Shown here: piece after piece, positions 43,129 through 52,290 of the stretch
Numbering within the stretch: position 1 is the first letter of the stretch
How the letters are laid out: each line of letters starts with the position of its first letter
Source of the DNA: Neobacillus driksii
GTDB taxonomy: Bacteria > Bacillota > Bacilli > Bacillales > Cytobacillaceae
Length of the DNA stretch: 64,000 nt
Assembly: GCF_013409995.1 (NCBI RefSeq)
Contig: NZ_JACCBX010000008.1
Location: forward strand, 1-64,000
Direction of reading: 5' to 3'
The notes under the pieces: model-generated
What the model was told of the DNA's origin: nothing
What the model saw: the letters and a program-made list of their open reading frames with translations, nothing else
Database searches by the model: none
Translations under genes and position numbers: made by a program

Positions 43129-44178
43129 TTACTTCGAGTATTGTTGGACTAATTCTTTGATTCGGTCTCGGTATTCTTCACCAGGTAACCCTTGTTTCTC
43201 AGCTTTCTTCACTGCTGCCTCTTGAACCGGCTCAATCTTATCATCCCAGCGTTTTGCTTCTTCCTCTGTTAAAGGTACGATTTTTAACCCTTCGGTATCA
43301 GAACTCCATTTAATGGACTCTGCTGTGTGTTCATCTAAGTATTGTCCTGTGAAGACGGTCATTTCTTTATTCAATTCATCTATCACTTGCTTAACGTCAT
43401 CAGGAAGACTTTCCCATTTATCTTTATTCATGACAGCTACAAAGGTATTAATCGTTAAAGGATAATCGGTTACATATTTAACGTATTCAGCTAGTTTTAA
43501 ATCCTTTAATACTTCACGAGAGGAAACATTTCCATCTACTACCCCTGTTTGCAACGCTTCTGGTACTTCTGATTGCGCCATCCCCACTGGTGCTGCTCCT
43601 AGTGCTTCCATCACTGGCGTTAACGCACCTGAAATACGCAATTGAGTTCCAGAAAGTTCATCTAATTTTGAAATACTCTTCGTGCTTTGGATATAAGCAG
43701 GTTCTGTTGCAAAAGTGGTAATAATTTTAAAATCTTTCAAAGCTTCTGGTGGATACTCATTAATTAAATCTCCCATCACTTGGCTAGCTACTTCAGAATT
43801 CGGATAACCATTTGGTAAATCTGAAATTTCTAACAATGGAAAACGTCCAGGTTCATATGTGGTAGAGGTTAAACCGATATCCGCGGTTCCATTAGCCACT
43901 CCATCAAACATATTATCTGCTTCAAGTAACGTTCCACCAAAAAACATATCCACCTCTACTTTCCCATCGGTTCTCTTCTCCAATTCCTCTGCCCATTTTT
44001 TCATTTGAACAGCCGGAAATGTATTATCTGGTGCAAAAAAGGCATAAGATAGAGTAATCTTTTCGCCATCCCCGCCACCTGAAGAACTGCTTGAACTACA
44101 TGCCCCTAAAAAGGCAACCATGGCTACACTTAGTGATATCAAGGCTAGTTTCATTCCAAACTTTCTTTTATACGTCAT
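43129..44178 (-). CDS. TRAP transporter solute-binding lipoprotein (DctP family)
   Basis: 349 residues, anchored outside the membrane by lipobox FLGAC (Cys27) followed by a Ser/Gly-rich linker. DctP-type blocks are SYAFFAPDNTFPAVQMKKWA, VDMFFGGTLLEADNMFDGVA, GTADIGLTSTTYEPGRFPLL and LRISGALTPVMEALGAAPVG; the Arg in LRISG normally contacts the substrate carboxylate. So an organic acid ligand is expected. Forms a complete TRAP system with the two permease genes upstream. RBS GGAG. Confidence 0.92.
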   Translation of the reverse strand: MTYKRKFGMKLALISLSVAMVAFLGACSSSSSSGGGDGEKITLSYAFFAPDNTFPAVQMKKWAEELEKRTDGKVEVDMFFGGTLLEADNMFDGVANGTADIGLTSTTYEPGRFPLLEISDLPNGYPNSEVASQVMGDLINEYPPEALKDFKIITTFATEPAYIQSTKSISKLDELSGTQLRISGALTPVMEALGAAPVGMAQSEVPEALQTGVVDGNVSSREVLKDLKLAEYVKYVTDYPLTINTFVAVMNKDKWESLPDDVKQVIDELNKEMTVFTGQYLDEHTAESIKWSSDTEGLKIVPLTEEEAKRWDDKIEPVQEAAVKKAEKQGLPGEEYRDRIKELVQQYSK

Positions 44179-44255
44179 ACCTTCATCTCCTCTTATTTAT
44201 CTATGAAACTAAAACTCTTTTCCCCTTATCCATCATGCAGGTCAGACGATTCATC

Positions 44256-45545
44256 CTAAAGAATAAACGTCACGATTTGCGGGAATAGAATGAGCAAACC
44301 AATAAACACAAAATATGGAATAAGAAAATAGGATGTTCCTCTAAAAATAGTCGTGATTGGTGTAGTAGGTGTTAACCCTTGGACGACAAATACATTTACT
44401 CCTACTGGTGGAGTGATCGCGCCGAGACTCGTTACGACACAAAGGACGATGGCAAACCAAATCGGATCGTATCCTAAAGCTAGCACTGTAGGATAGAATA
44501 TCGGTAAGGCAATGGTTAAGAAGCCCATTGCATCCATAAGCGCTCCACCAATGATAAAGATGAAAAGAATGGCAAGGAGTATAACGACAGGAGGCACGGC
44601 CAATTCACTCACCCATTCCGCCACATCAAAAGGCATTCTCGTAATCGCTAAGAACCGTCCAAACACCATCGCCCCAACAATGAGCATCCATACCATAATC
44701 GATGAACGTAACGTACTTGCGATTGATTCCTTAAAGTTCTTCCACGTTAATTTACGCATAATAAGAGCAAGAACAATGGAACCAAAGGCACCAAAGGCAG
44801 CTGATTCTGTTGGTGTAAACCAACCTAAGAACAGACCGCCAATAACAAATACAAATAAAATGCCAATTGGAATGACTCCTTTTAATGAACGAATCCGTTC
44901 TTTCATATTCGTCTTTTCCCCAGCAGGGCCAAGATTCGGATCTTTCCAACAAATAAACACAATCGTCAAAATCAATAAAATGGTTAATAGAATTCCCGGA
45001 ACAATACTCGTTAAAAATAAATCTCGTACCGATTGCTCCATCTGTAACGCTAATACGATTAACACCGTACTAGGTGGGATAATAACGCCTAACGTTCCTC
45101 CTGTAGCGATACTACCAGTACTTAGGGCTTTATTATAGTTATATTTGTTCAATTCTGGTAACGCCATCGTTCCAATCGTAGCGGCTGTTGCAGAGTTAGA
45201 ACCACTAATAGAACCAAAGACAGCACTCGCTAACATCGTAGTACTTGCCATCCCGCCTCTGTGATGACCTACCCATGTATAGGCCGAATAAAAGAGCTTT
45301 TCTGCAATTCCTGTTCGGTATACCACTTCACCCATTAAGATGAACAAAGGAATAACGCTTAAGGAATAACTCGTAAACTGACTCCATAAATCAGCACTTA
45401 GTACATTGTTGGCTGCCTTAGGAGAAGCTGCCAAGATTAACCCAACATACCCGACAATAAACATCGCAAAACTAATCGGCATGCGAAGAAACATCAACAC
45501 AAACATAATGATAATTCCGATGATGGATAATAATATTGGATCCAT
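44256..45545 (-). CDS. TRAP transporter large permease (DctM)
   Basis: About 429 residues and twelve hydrophobic segments. Conserved blocks: SVIPLFILMGEVVYRTGIAE, ASAVFGSISGSNSATAATIG, GGTLGVIIPPSTVLIVLALQ and ITPPVGVNVFVVQGLT. ATG 45545 follows AAGGAG by 7 nt; the frame opens at 45590. It follows the small permease by 4 bp. Uses a sodium or proton gradient to import the ligand held by the DctP protein. Confidence 0.93.
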   Translation of the reverse strand: MDPILLSIIGIIIMFVLMFLRMPISFAMFIVGYVGLILAASPKAANNVLSADLWSQFTSYSLSVIPLFILMGEVVYRTGIAEKLFYSAYTWVGHHRGGMASTTMLASAVFGSISGSNSATAATIGTMALPELNKYNYNKALSTGSIATGGTLGVIIPPSTVLIVLALQMEQSVRDLFLTSIVPGILLTILLILTIVFICWKDPNLGPAGEKTNMKERIRSLKGVIPIGILFVFVIGGLFLGWFTPTESAAFGAFGSIVLALIMRKLTWKNFKESIASTLRSSIMVWMLIVGAMVFGRFLAITRMPFDVAEWVSELAVPPVVILLAILFIFIIGGALMDAMGFLTIALPIFYPTVLALGYDPIWFAIVLCVVTSLGAITPPVGVNVFVVQGLTPTTPITTIFRGTSYFLIPYFVFIGLLILFPQIVTFIL

Positions 45546-45549
45546 TCTG

Positions 45550-46113
45550 TCACTCCTTCCAAATGAAGATCGTTTCTTTAATGATGGCAAGAACTATCCC
45601 AATGAATCCAAATGAACATAGTTGGACAATAGGATAAAATGGAATTCGCAAGGTTTCAGATACCACTCCGCTCCCCATCATATTCAACCCATGCTGGAAT
45701 ATAAGCCATCCAGCTACGAGAAAAAATAGGGCACTCACGATATTCACAAGGGTGTGAATGATCTTACTGACCATTTCGGGGAATTTGTTAATCAACAGAT
45801 CAATAAATACATGACTTTTATGCAATTGTGCATACCCAAGTGCAAAAATACCTGAAATCGCTCCAAGCCAAGTGGCTATCTCCACGGTTCCAGCAAAAGG
45901 ATCTGAAAACATCCGTTTGATGGCATTAAAAACAATTAATAGCATTAATAAGACAACTGCTGCACCTGCAATCCATGCCAAAGCCTCATTCATCTTATCG
46001 ATCATGGTAAAAAATAGATTGATAGATTTTGCTTTTGTCTTTTTAATGGTTTGATCATATACAGTCACTTTTGCCTGATCATCTATGACTGGAATTGATT
46101 GATCCCTATCCAT
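45550..46113 (-). CDS. TRAP transporter small permease (DctQ)
   Basis: 187 residues with four hydrophobic segments. Typical pattern AWIAGAAVVLLMLLIVFNAI, GTVEIATWLGAISGIFALGY and AQLHKSHVFIDLLINKFP in helix 2-3. ATG 46113 has GGAGG 7 nt upstream. First gene of the DctQ-M-P, opine dehydrogenase and hydroxyacyl-CoA dehydrogenase series (all minus strand). Immediately upstream are decayed genes. Confidence 0.9.
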   Translation of the reverse strand: MDRDQSIPVIDDQAKVTVYDQTIKKTKAKSINLFFTMIDKMNEALAWIAGAAVVLLMLLIVFNAIKRMFSDPFAGTVEIATWLGAISGIFALGYAQLHKSHVFIDLLINKFPEMVSKIIHTLVNIVSALFFLVAGWLIFQHGLNMMGSGVVSETLRIPFYPIVQLCSFGFIGIVLAIIKETIFIWKE

Positions 46114-46221
46114 TCTCACACCTCCATGTATATTGTTTTATGCTTTTTTATCAGGAAAGACGCTTATCACAATCCTTCCTTCTCAATTCAATATCTTCGA
46201 TTTTCACCACTACTTGCGATC

Positions 46222-46285
46222 TCCTTATTTTTCCAACAAGGAAAATGGACGGCCGATGGACGCTTCTAATCGGAAATAGCGATTC
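46222..46285 (-). pseudogene. C-terminal remnant of an IacB-like gene
   Basis: The minus strand reads FRLEASIGRPFSLLEK and a stop, nearly identical to the end of the intact IacB-like protein at 37171 (FRLEAVIGRPFFLLEK). The rest is missing. Confidence 0.8.
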
Positions 46286-46344
46286 TTCCTTTGACTTTTT
46301 ATCAAAAAATTCAATCTAGTTTAGCAAGCTCACCATTTCAGGTG

Positions 46345-46756
46345 TAGCATGTTAGCTATTGCTACTGTATCCCCTCTGATGCCCTGATCTGCCTTGCGAA
46401 ATGTTTCGTTAAGGCCAATGGCCCTAATTTCGACGCACAATAGTAGGCACCCGAAGTTAATGGCCCTGCTTGTCCTCTGAAAGAGGAAATATTTATAATT
46501 CGGCCACTGTTTTGTTCTTTCATCATCTTCAACACATTTTGAGAATAGTAAAACGTTCCGCCAAAATTGACGGATAATAGATGATTCTAATCTTCTGTTG
46601 TAATGTCTTCGATCAATGTTTCTTTACGAACACCTATGTTAGTGACTAAAACATCAATTCTTCCCCATTTTTCTAAAATGATATGGATACAGTTTTTAAT
46701 CGAATCCACATCAAAGACCTCTACGGTTAAAAATGAGTGGAGGATCAAGTGAGAGG
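46345..46756 (-). pseudogene. SDR oxidoreductase remnant
   Basis: Minus-strand pieces read ILEKWGRIDVLVTNIGVRKE, an in-frame stop, then SVNFGGTFYYSQNVLKMMKE and INISSFRGQAGPLTSGAYYC followed by ASK. This parallels the intact SDR at 34219 (QAGPLTSGAHYSASKAG). Stops and missing ends make it non-functional. Confidence 0.8.
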
Positions 46757-46856
46757 GATGAAAAAAGCATTTGCTGTTAGGCCTATTAGCTGTCCCTTAC
46801 TTTGTGTGGTTATGACTGTCACACCTTTTGCAAATTGACTAAGCGTATTTCTAAAA
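46757..46856 (-). pseudogene. Flavin reductase N-terminal remnant
   Basis: Minus strand reads RNTLSQFAKGVTVIT and later GLTANAFF, matching RNTLGTFATGVTIIT and GLTANAF of the intact reductase at 39083. No start and no C-terminal part. Confidence 0.75.
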
Positions 46857-46891
46857 AAAAGAGCATTGGATTGGCTAGGTGGTTTCTTGTA

Positions 46892-46933
46892 TTATTCTGG
46901 GTTTTGCATTTCGGCATAGATTCCTAATTTCAT
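46892..46933 (-). pseudogene. Stub of a luciferase-like monooxygenase gene
   Basis: MKLGIYAEMQNPE then TAA, with AGGAGG upstream. The opening is typical of LLM-class flavin oxidoreductases; nothing after residue 13 survives. It would have been the first gene of the decayed set. Confidence 0.45.
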
Positions 46934-47269
46934 ATTCTTTCATCCTCCTAAAATTGAATGGATCTTTCTTTTTGTTGCAATTGATAGAATTTTTACAATC
47001 TTCTTTATTTTCTGTCCATGTTTGAATTATAGTTTAACCATTCTTCTTAATCAATTACCGATTCGGTTGGAATTTTTTGTTTTTACTACCTTATTCAGAC
47101 TGTAAAATATGGGAACGGTACTCAAATTCCCCTAATTAATACCAACTCACAAAACTTTGAGTATAGTTTTCTAATTTTTATTTTGTTAGAAGTAATTGAA
47201 AGAATTAGAACTTGGAAACGGATAAGTTAGGGCTGTTTATTCTTAGATCAAAATATGAGGAGGATTCAA

Positions 47270-47335
47270 ATGTTTTTTACACAAAAAAGACGATTAAACT
47301 GCTTATTAATAAAAAAACGTAAGCCCGAACTATAA
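47270..47335 (+). CDS. Possible 21-residue peptide (leader-like)
   Basis: A perfect AGGAGG stands 6 nt before ATG; the frame reads MFFTQKRRLNCLLIKKRKPE then L and stop. Hairpins follow at 47343-47360 and 47371-47408 with no gene behind them. Very basic; could be a leader peptide or chance. Confidence 0.25.
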   Translation: MFFTQKRRLNCLLIKKRKPEL

Positions 47336-47370
47336 AAAATAAGCGCACCTTTCCGGTACGCATCACAAAT

Positions 47371-47408
47371 AGCCGTATATCATGATTTTTTTAATCAAAT
47401 ATACGGCT
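47371..47408. terminator. Hairpin after the 21-codon frame
   Basis: AGCCGTATA and TATACGGCT stem with a T-rich loop. Confidence 0.5.
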
Positions 47409-47441
47409 TATACTGGGCGGAAACTGTGTAAGTTAACGTGT

Positions 47442-47476
47442 CAATCACCGGTAACAATCACCGGTTCAATCACCGT
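47442..47476. repeat. Three tandem 13-bp repeats
   Basis: CAATCACCG starts at 47442, 47455 and 47468, the first two extended to CAATCACCGGT. Exact 13-bp period. Purpose unknown. Confidence 0.75.
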
Positions 47477-48029
47477 CAAACCCTTGTGAGAGTAAGAACG
47501 TTGGCGGGACTGCGTCATTCTTTCTTCGGTAATATCATTAGTCGTGAATGGTCAAGTACTGCACCTTATCAGAGACAGGGGTAGGCTCGGAAAGATTACT
47601 AATCCTTTAAATGTGTTTGACAGCAGCCACCTCGAAAAATATAGAAAAATAACCTCCTATTAGGGCGTCTAGTCAGGATTCGAACCATTCTAGTGAATAT
47701 AATAAAAAATCCACTGTCTCGAGTGTGAAAAAAGATTTGAGAGTGCCCAGAAAAATTAAAATACTTATAACGTTCGAATGGATATTAGTTACTCCGGTTG
47801 AGTTTTAAAAACAATACTGAATTTGCTAAATATCTAAACAAACATATCGAAGCAGTGATAATTGAAAAATAAACTACATTTTCTGAGAGTGATTTTATAG
47901 CATTTTGTAAATTATTTGAAACTTCTTATGTAAGGTGAAAAAATCACGGCAATAAATTTTATTTCTTGTATTGACAAATTCATTTCAAAGGGTTGTGTTA
48001 TTTCCATCTTAAGAAGGAGTGATATAAAC

Positions 48030-48242
48030 ATGAACATGATTTTTGCAATCTGGAAAGTTGGACAACCACAAACCTACAAAGGAATTACCATTGACAACAT
48101 CGTTATCCCTACTACAGGGGACTTAGTAAAGGACATAGAGACGCTAGGCGTAGTAGTGACACAGTTACCAGATAATTCGGGTATTCTGGACAGAGTATCT
48201 CGATTAAAAGGCCCTCTACCAGAGAAGCACATTTCCTACTAG
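48030..48242 (+). CDS. Small hypothetical protein (70 aa)
   Basis: Not recognised. Starts MNMIFAIWKVGQPQTYKGIT and has the acidic stretch TTGDLVKDIETLGVVVTQLP. AAGGAG lies 12 nt before the first ATG and 18 nt before the second, so the first is preferred. Isolated gene. A perfect stem (CTAACACAAC and GTTGTGTTGG, 48293-48317) lies downstream. Confidence 0.45.
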   Translation: MNMIFAIWKVGQPQTYKGITIDNIVIPTTGDLVKDIETLGVVVTQLPDNSGILDRVSRLKGPLPEKHISY

Positions 48243-48678
48243 CATAAATTAATAACGACGTTCTGGCGAATAAAGCGAACTCCCCTTCTCTTCTAACACA
48301 ACGCAAGTTGTGTTGGTAGGAGGATCGAATAAAGTGCAGCACGTTCCATGGCTCGAGGACTTCTCCCCTAAGTACTTCATCTACCCTAGGAATTTTATGA
48401 AGTTATTTTAAGCCATAAGGAAACTCGCTCCTTGAAACTTGCATACTGGAGCGGGTCATACTATATAACTTGGAACAAATATGAATTGGACTGAATTAAG
48501 CGCTGGCAACTTTTAGTATAATTTGGCTTGGTGAATCGATTGAAATAAGGGTAAATCCACCTTGGATTAACACACCTTACTTTAAGTAAACCCTTTCACG
48601 TTCTTCTAATAAGAAAGAAAATGTCTTAATTACAAATACGATTATATGAAATCTCATCGACAAATTGGCATTAGCAAA
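48243..48678. other. Intergenic region without a gene
   Basis: About 430 bp. Contains the stem near 48293-48317 and nothing else convincing on either strand. Confidence 0.55.
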
Positions 48679-49473
48679 TTACTGAAGTATCTCGTTTATA
48701 AATTCTATGACTTGCTCATTCTTAAGATAGTTTTCGTGGTTCACACCATCGAATATCTTTATGTGTGCATTTGCAAAACAATCTTTTACTTTATACTGCA
48801 GGCTTGCATTTAGCGTTTTATCTGAATTTGAGCCGATTATGTAGGTATTCAAATTAGCATTTTGAGCATAATCAATCAGTCTAATATCATTTGATATAAA
48901 CACTTTGGCAGGTCCCCAGAAAATCGGAATAATCTTGTTATATAAATCCGATAAATCACGATATGCCGCCATAAGAATAAGGCTATCGCAATTTCTAACA
49001 CTTGCAAGATAAGCAGCTATTCCTGCTCCGTAACTATGTCCCATAACAACTATATTTTTATTAGGATAATTAATCTTTGTCCAATCATATAAATCTATTG
49101 CAGTATTCTGCATTGATTTTAAATTCATTTTGCCTTTACTGTTCTGACTTCCATAGAAATCAGCAGATATAAATGGACAATAAAATTTTCCACCAAAGGA
49201 TCCGACAGAATTAAAAGCAATATAATTTGAACCGCCAAAAAATAGAATAATATTATCAGATTCACTTAGAAGATTATAACCATAACCCGACAGTTTTTCG
49301 CTAAACTGAATATACTCAGGGTTAAAGTCATTCTCTTCCATTTTCTTTGCACCTTTATAAAAGGAATAGCTTATTGTCTGCATTACGAAGTTACACCCAA
49401 AGCCAACAACCAAAACCCACATCAATATTTTTAAAATACTTCTAAATAGTTCCATCATACTTTTATCTACCAT
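48679..49473 (-). CDS. Membrane-anchored alpha/beta hydrolase
   Basis: About 264 residues. N-terminal membrane helix (ILKILMWVLVVGFGCNFVMQ), then an alpha/beta-hydrolase core: NIILFFGGSNYIAFNSVGSF as oxyanion loop, nucleophile elbow VVMGHSYGAGIAAYLA, acid-strand NTYIIGSNSDKTLN and catalytic His in FDGVNHENYLKNEQ. Substrate unknown. Start is uncertain: the frame opens at 49518 (GTG), ATG 49473 follows GTGAGG closely, and no candidate has ideal spacing. Confidence 0.75.
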   Translation of the reverse strand: MVDKSMMELFRSILKILMWVLVVGFGCNFVMQTISYSFYKGAKKMEENDFNPEYIQFSEKLSGYGYNLLSESDNIILFFGGSNYIAFNSVGSFGGKFYCPFISADFYGSQNSKGKMNLKSMQNTAIDLYDWTKINYPNKNIVVMGHSYGAGIAAYLASVRNCDSLILMAAYRDLSDLYNKIIPIFWGPAKVFISNDIRLIDYAQNANLNTYIIGSNSDKTLNASLQYKVKDCFANAHIKIFDGVNHENYLKNEQVIEFINEILQ

Positions 49474-49588
49474 CCTCACCAAGTTCCTATTTATCTGCCT
49501 ATTGTATAACCCCCTCACTTTTCAATATTAATGTGCAAGAATCCTCGGTTTTTTGTATATTTCTTTTAGAATATTAATTGGAATAGGC

Positions 49589-50102
49589 TTATTTTAAGAA
49601 TATACTTTGTTTATTTATTTGCAGTTGACTTGATGTCAGTTGAATGATTAATTCCTCGACTGCCGATACGCTTGCCACAAAACAAATTATATACATCAAT
49701 AGAGATATCGAAACAAAGGGAAGCATTATAGGAAATATGATTCCTGTAAATTTATTTCCGTAAGTGTGAAGGATTGCGAAGGTTTTTTAGCGCTACCACC
49801 ATAGATACTAATCTGATAAAAATAATTGAAATAATCCAAATGACGATTTCGGCTTTAGGATTTACGATTGGATAGAGTAGAACAAATAATACCACTGTCA
49901 TAACCATGTCAGCCATAGAATCAAGCCTTTCTCCAAGACTGCTAGTTTTCCCAGTTCTTCTTGCAATAAACCCATCCATAATATCACTGAAGCCACAAAA
50001 AATATATATGGCATAAAAGGATGCACTTAACGGTTGAACAAAAAGCAAAAATAAAGAAAAAATGATTCTGCTAAACGATAAGCAATTTGGCATTGCTTTC
50101 AT
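49589..50102 (-). pseudogene. CDP-alcohol phosphatidyltransferase with a homopolymer frameshift
   Basis: The first 117 codons encode MKAMPNCLSFSRIIFSLFLL and the full catalytic motif DGFIARRTGKTSSLGERLDS then MAD (D-G-x2-A-R-x8-G-x3-D-x3-D), which moves a phosphoalcohol from a CDP-lipid. In the main frame the protein stops at 49752, too early for the family (about 170-200 residues). From the six-T run at 49784-49789 the adjacent frame continues as family sequence FAILHTYGNKFTGI, then CFVASVSAVEELIIQLTSSQ, to a stop at 49589. So one base was gained or lost in the run. Either recent inactivation or sequencing error. A ribosome site GGGGAA precedes ATG 50102. Confidence 0.8.
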
Positions 50103-50174
50103 CAACTTCCCGGGGCACGAAGCTGCTAAGATTAAGCAAACCAATCACATCTAATCACCCTTTGTATTTTTTAT

Positions 50175-50262
50175 TTCTTCATTCGAGTTCAATCCTGCCT
50201 GATACTTGAATAAGAAAAAGCGAATATAACCACCAAAAATGCGTTATTTCCAGGGATTAACG
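50175..50262. repeat. Palindromic repeat copy I, far from the main array
   Basis: Left arm GAGTTCAATCCTGCCTGATA then CTTGAATAAGAAAAAG, followed by hairpin TGCGTTA...TAACGCA that on the minus strand runs into TTTTT. Right arm not recognised. It stands 45 bp past the stop of the DUF6544 gene, the same position as in the 7-9 kb array. Confidence 0.6.
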
Positions 50263-50306
50263 CACTTTAAAATACATAACTAAAAGATTTCTTCTTAATG
50301 TTTTTG

Positions 50307-51164
50307 CTAATAAAGAGCCGGCTTATTGTATTGCAACTCAGTGATTTCTAACTCAAACCAATTAAATTCTCCATCTTCCTCAAACCAAGTAACAGCAGAC
50401 TTACTTGGTATTCGTATGCCGTCAAATTCTTTAAATTCCTTATTTATTCCTCCCCAATCACTTAAGATGTATCTTCCATTAACTTCTTTATATCTTTTTC
50501 CCACGAACTGGAGAATGTCTCCTTTTTCATTAAAATGAAATACGCCAGAGACTGATAGACCTTCATGTTCCATTGTTGCTTTAGCGGAGTTTCGATCAAT
50601 TTTTTCCCACTTTATATGAGGACTTAGTGCTGCAGTTGGAAACCACATCATTTCAGCAAGGTAACGCATCATTGTACTGGAATCCATTTCAGGATCCTCT
50701 GAATACACAACAGGGAATAAAGAGAGGAGTTTTATTTTCATCTTCCCTTTTCCAGCTTTAAAAGTATCCATTCCTGACAAATCAACCAAAGGTGCCATTT
50801 TAACATCCGCTATCCAAACAAACCCCGGTTCTTCGACTGTAAAGTATTGCTCTGCCTTAGATGGCATCCATGGACCATTTTGTTTTATTCTCATCTTTCC
50901 CTCTTGTTTGAGGCGAACGGTTTTTATTCTTTCTTTTCCAATTACATTGGAATTCGTTAACCAATTTTTCACTGGATACGGTAGGTCTTTAATGTCATCT
51001 TTATCAATTGTTTTTGTCCTCTCTCCCTCAATACCATTAAATAGACTAATAACTTCTTTTTCTGCACCCTTTAAAAACAAAACCTTGGCTATTCTAGAGA
51101 TTGCAACCGATAAAAATAGGATTAAGGCGATAACAATTAATAATACGATTATCCATTTTGGCAT
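50307..51164 (-). CDS. DUF6544 family protein
   Basis: 285 residues with one N-terminal membrane helix (IIVLLIVIALILFLSVAI). The rest is a beta-rich domain with LPYPVKNWLTNSNVIGKERI, VRLKQEGKMRIKQNGPWMPS and FTVEEPGFVWIADVKMAP, then RYLAEMMWFPTAALSPHIKW and the C-terminal SAVTWFEEDGEFNWFELEIT. These match DUF6544 proteins, whose role is unknown. RBS AGAAGGG, 5 nt before ATG. Followed by repeat copy I. Confidence 0.8.
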   Translation of the reverse strand: MPKWIIVLLIVIALILFLSVAISRIAKVLFLKGAEKEVISLFNGIEGERTKTIDKDDIKDLPYPVKNWLTNSNVIGKERIKTVRLKQEGKMRIKQNGPWMPSKAEQYFTVEEPGFVWIADVKMAPLVDLSGMDTFKAGKGKMKIKLLSLFPVVYSEDPEMDSSTMMRYLAEMMWFPTAALSPHIKWEKIDRNSAKATMEHEGLSVSGVFHFNEKGDILQFVGKRYKEVNGRYILSDWGGINKEFKEFDGIRIPSKSAVTWFEEDGEFNWFELEITELQYNKPALY

Positions 51165-51406
51165 GGTGACCCTTCTTTCTTAAGCGGGTGTATTTTGCTA
51201 TATTCTTTTTAGACCTAGAAGAACCAATTTTTCTTGAAATCACTCTCTATGTAATTTCTTTGTCGCCTTATTAATTGTCACTAAGCAGAAGATCATATTG
51301 ATAGGGACTAATTCAGTGATCACACGCTTCACATTTAACTTTTCTTGGGCACCATCTTGGGTTAGTGGGTCTTAAAAAAGTTACTTGTTAATATTAAAAT
51401 TTTAAA

Positions 51407-51874
51407 TTATTTATTGTTGGTGTAGTGCTCTATAACAGATGGGAGAAGAGTAATAGATTGAATTATAAGTCCCAGGAATATGTAGAAAACGTGAATAAAC
51501 GCTACTCCTTGTATCATATACAATTCGACCGTAATCCAAATGATTAAGATAAAACCGAGGTACAACGAACTATTCCATGACCAATGTGTTTCTTTATAGA
51601 GTCTGAGTTTTTCAGCGGTTTTTAATGGCTTTTCAGAGATAAGGAAAATTGCAGTGATTAGTGGGAGAATGCCCAATCCAACAAATAGTATAAGTCCAGG
51701 GATGAGAAAATTATTAAAGGGGCTATTTTGTAACATCTTCAAAGGCATTGACAAAATCGAACCATCAGGAGAAACAATCAATACACCTCCACCAAAAAGA
51801 GCACCTATTCCAAGAAAAATGTGTAAAAAAATTAACAAATGACACGCAAAAGACTTCTGTTGTTTCACAATCAT
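51407..51874 (-). CDS. Hypothetical membrane protein (155 aa)
   Basis: Four hydrophobic segments: LLIFLHIFLGIGALFGGGVL, FLIPGLILFVGLGILPLITA, LYLGFILIIWITVELYMIQG and IHVFYIFLGLIIQSITLLPS. Resembles small uncharacterised Bacillus membrane proteins. ATG 51874 has AGGAG at 9-nt spacing; the ATG at 51883 overlaps the ribosome site. Confidence 0.7.
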   Translation of the reverse strand: MIVKQQKSFACHLLIFLHIFLGIGALFGGGVLIVSPDGSILSMPLKMLQNSPFNNFLIPGLILFVGLGILPLITAIFLISEKPLKTAEKLRLYKETHWSWNSSLYLGFILIIWITVELYMIQGVAFIHVFYIFLGLIIQSITLLPSVIEHYTNNK

Positions 51875-52229
51875 TAGAATCATCTCCTGAAAGATTGTGT
51901 TATCAGATTAATTTTACAATATTTCAAAAATTTCAAGATAGTAAGTTATGGAGGAACTGTGAATATTCTTAGGGGTGGCACCTTTATTAAAGGCAACATG
52001 TATTCAAGATTCTCAGGTATCCGTTCTACCAACAAAGCAATCAATCAGGCTTTTTCAAACCACTGGTGTTTTGGTGTTGTTTTTTCCTCAGATCACTTTG
52101 CAAATTTTCTAATCCACTTAGCATTCTTAACTAAACTTTTTTCCAACTTTTTATCAATTTTATTGCTCATATTATATACCTAACCTCAATACCTATATAT
52201 ACTTACTAATCATTTATGGTAAAATAGTA

Positions 52230-52290
52230 TTCCTTGGCAGGGGCATTTAAAGAGCGAGTTGGCAACTTATGACCAACTCGCTTTTATCTT
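52230..52290 (+). ncRNA. Possible short RNA ending in a strong terminator
   Basis: An extended -10 like TGGTAAAAT (52217-52225) is followed by about 25 nt, then AGCGAGTTGG and CCAACTCGCT (52253-52282) and TTTATCTTT. No open frame is present in this interval. Promoter assignment is weak. Confidence 0.35.

Larger units (their letters stand above)
46934..48029. other. Sparse region without a clear gene
   Basis: About 1.1 kb with a 21-codon frame, a hairpin, a 13-bp tandem repeat and a tRNA T-loop-like string. No protein-coding gene of normal size. Likely a junction left by past insertions and deletions. Confidence 0.55.

Noticed and set aside
47671..47690. tRNA gene (minus-strand T-loop-like GGTTCGAATCC)
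   Set aside because: Upstream arms, anticodon stem and acceptor pairing cannot be built; at most a remnant or an old attachment site.
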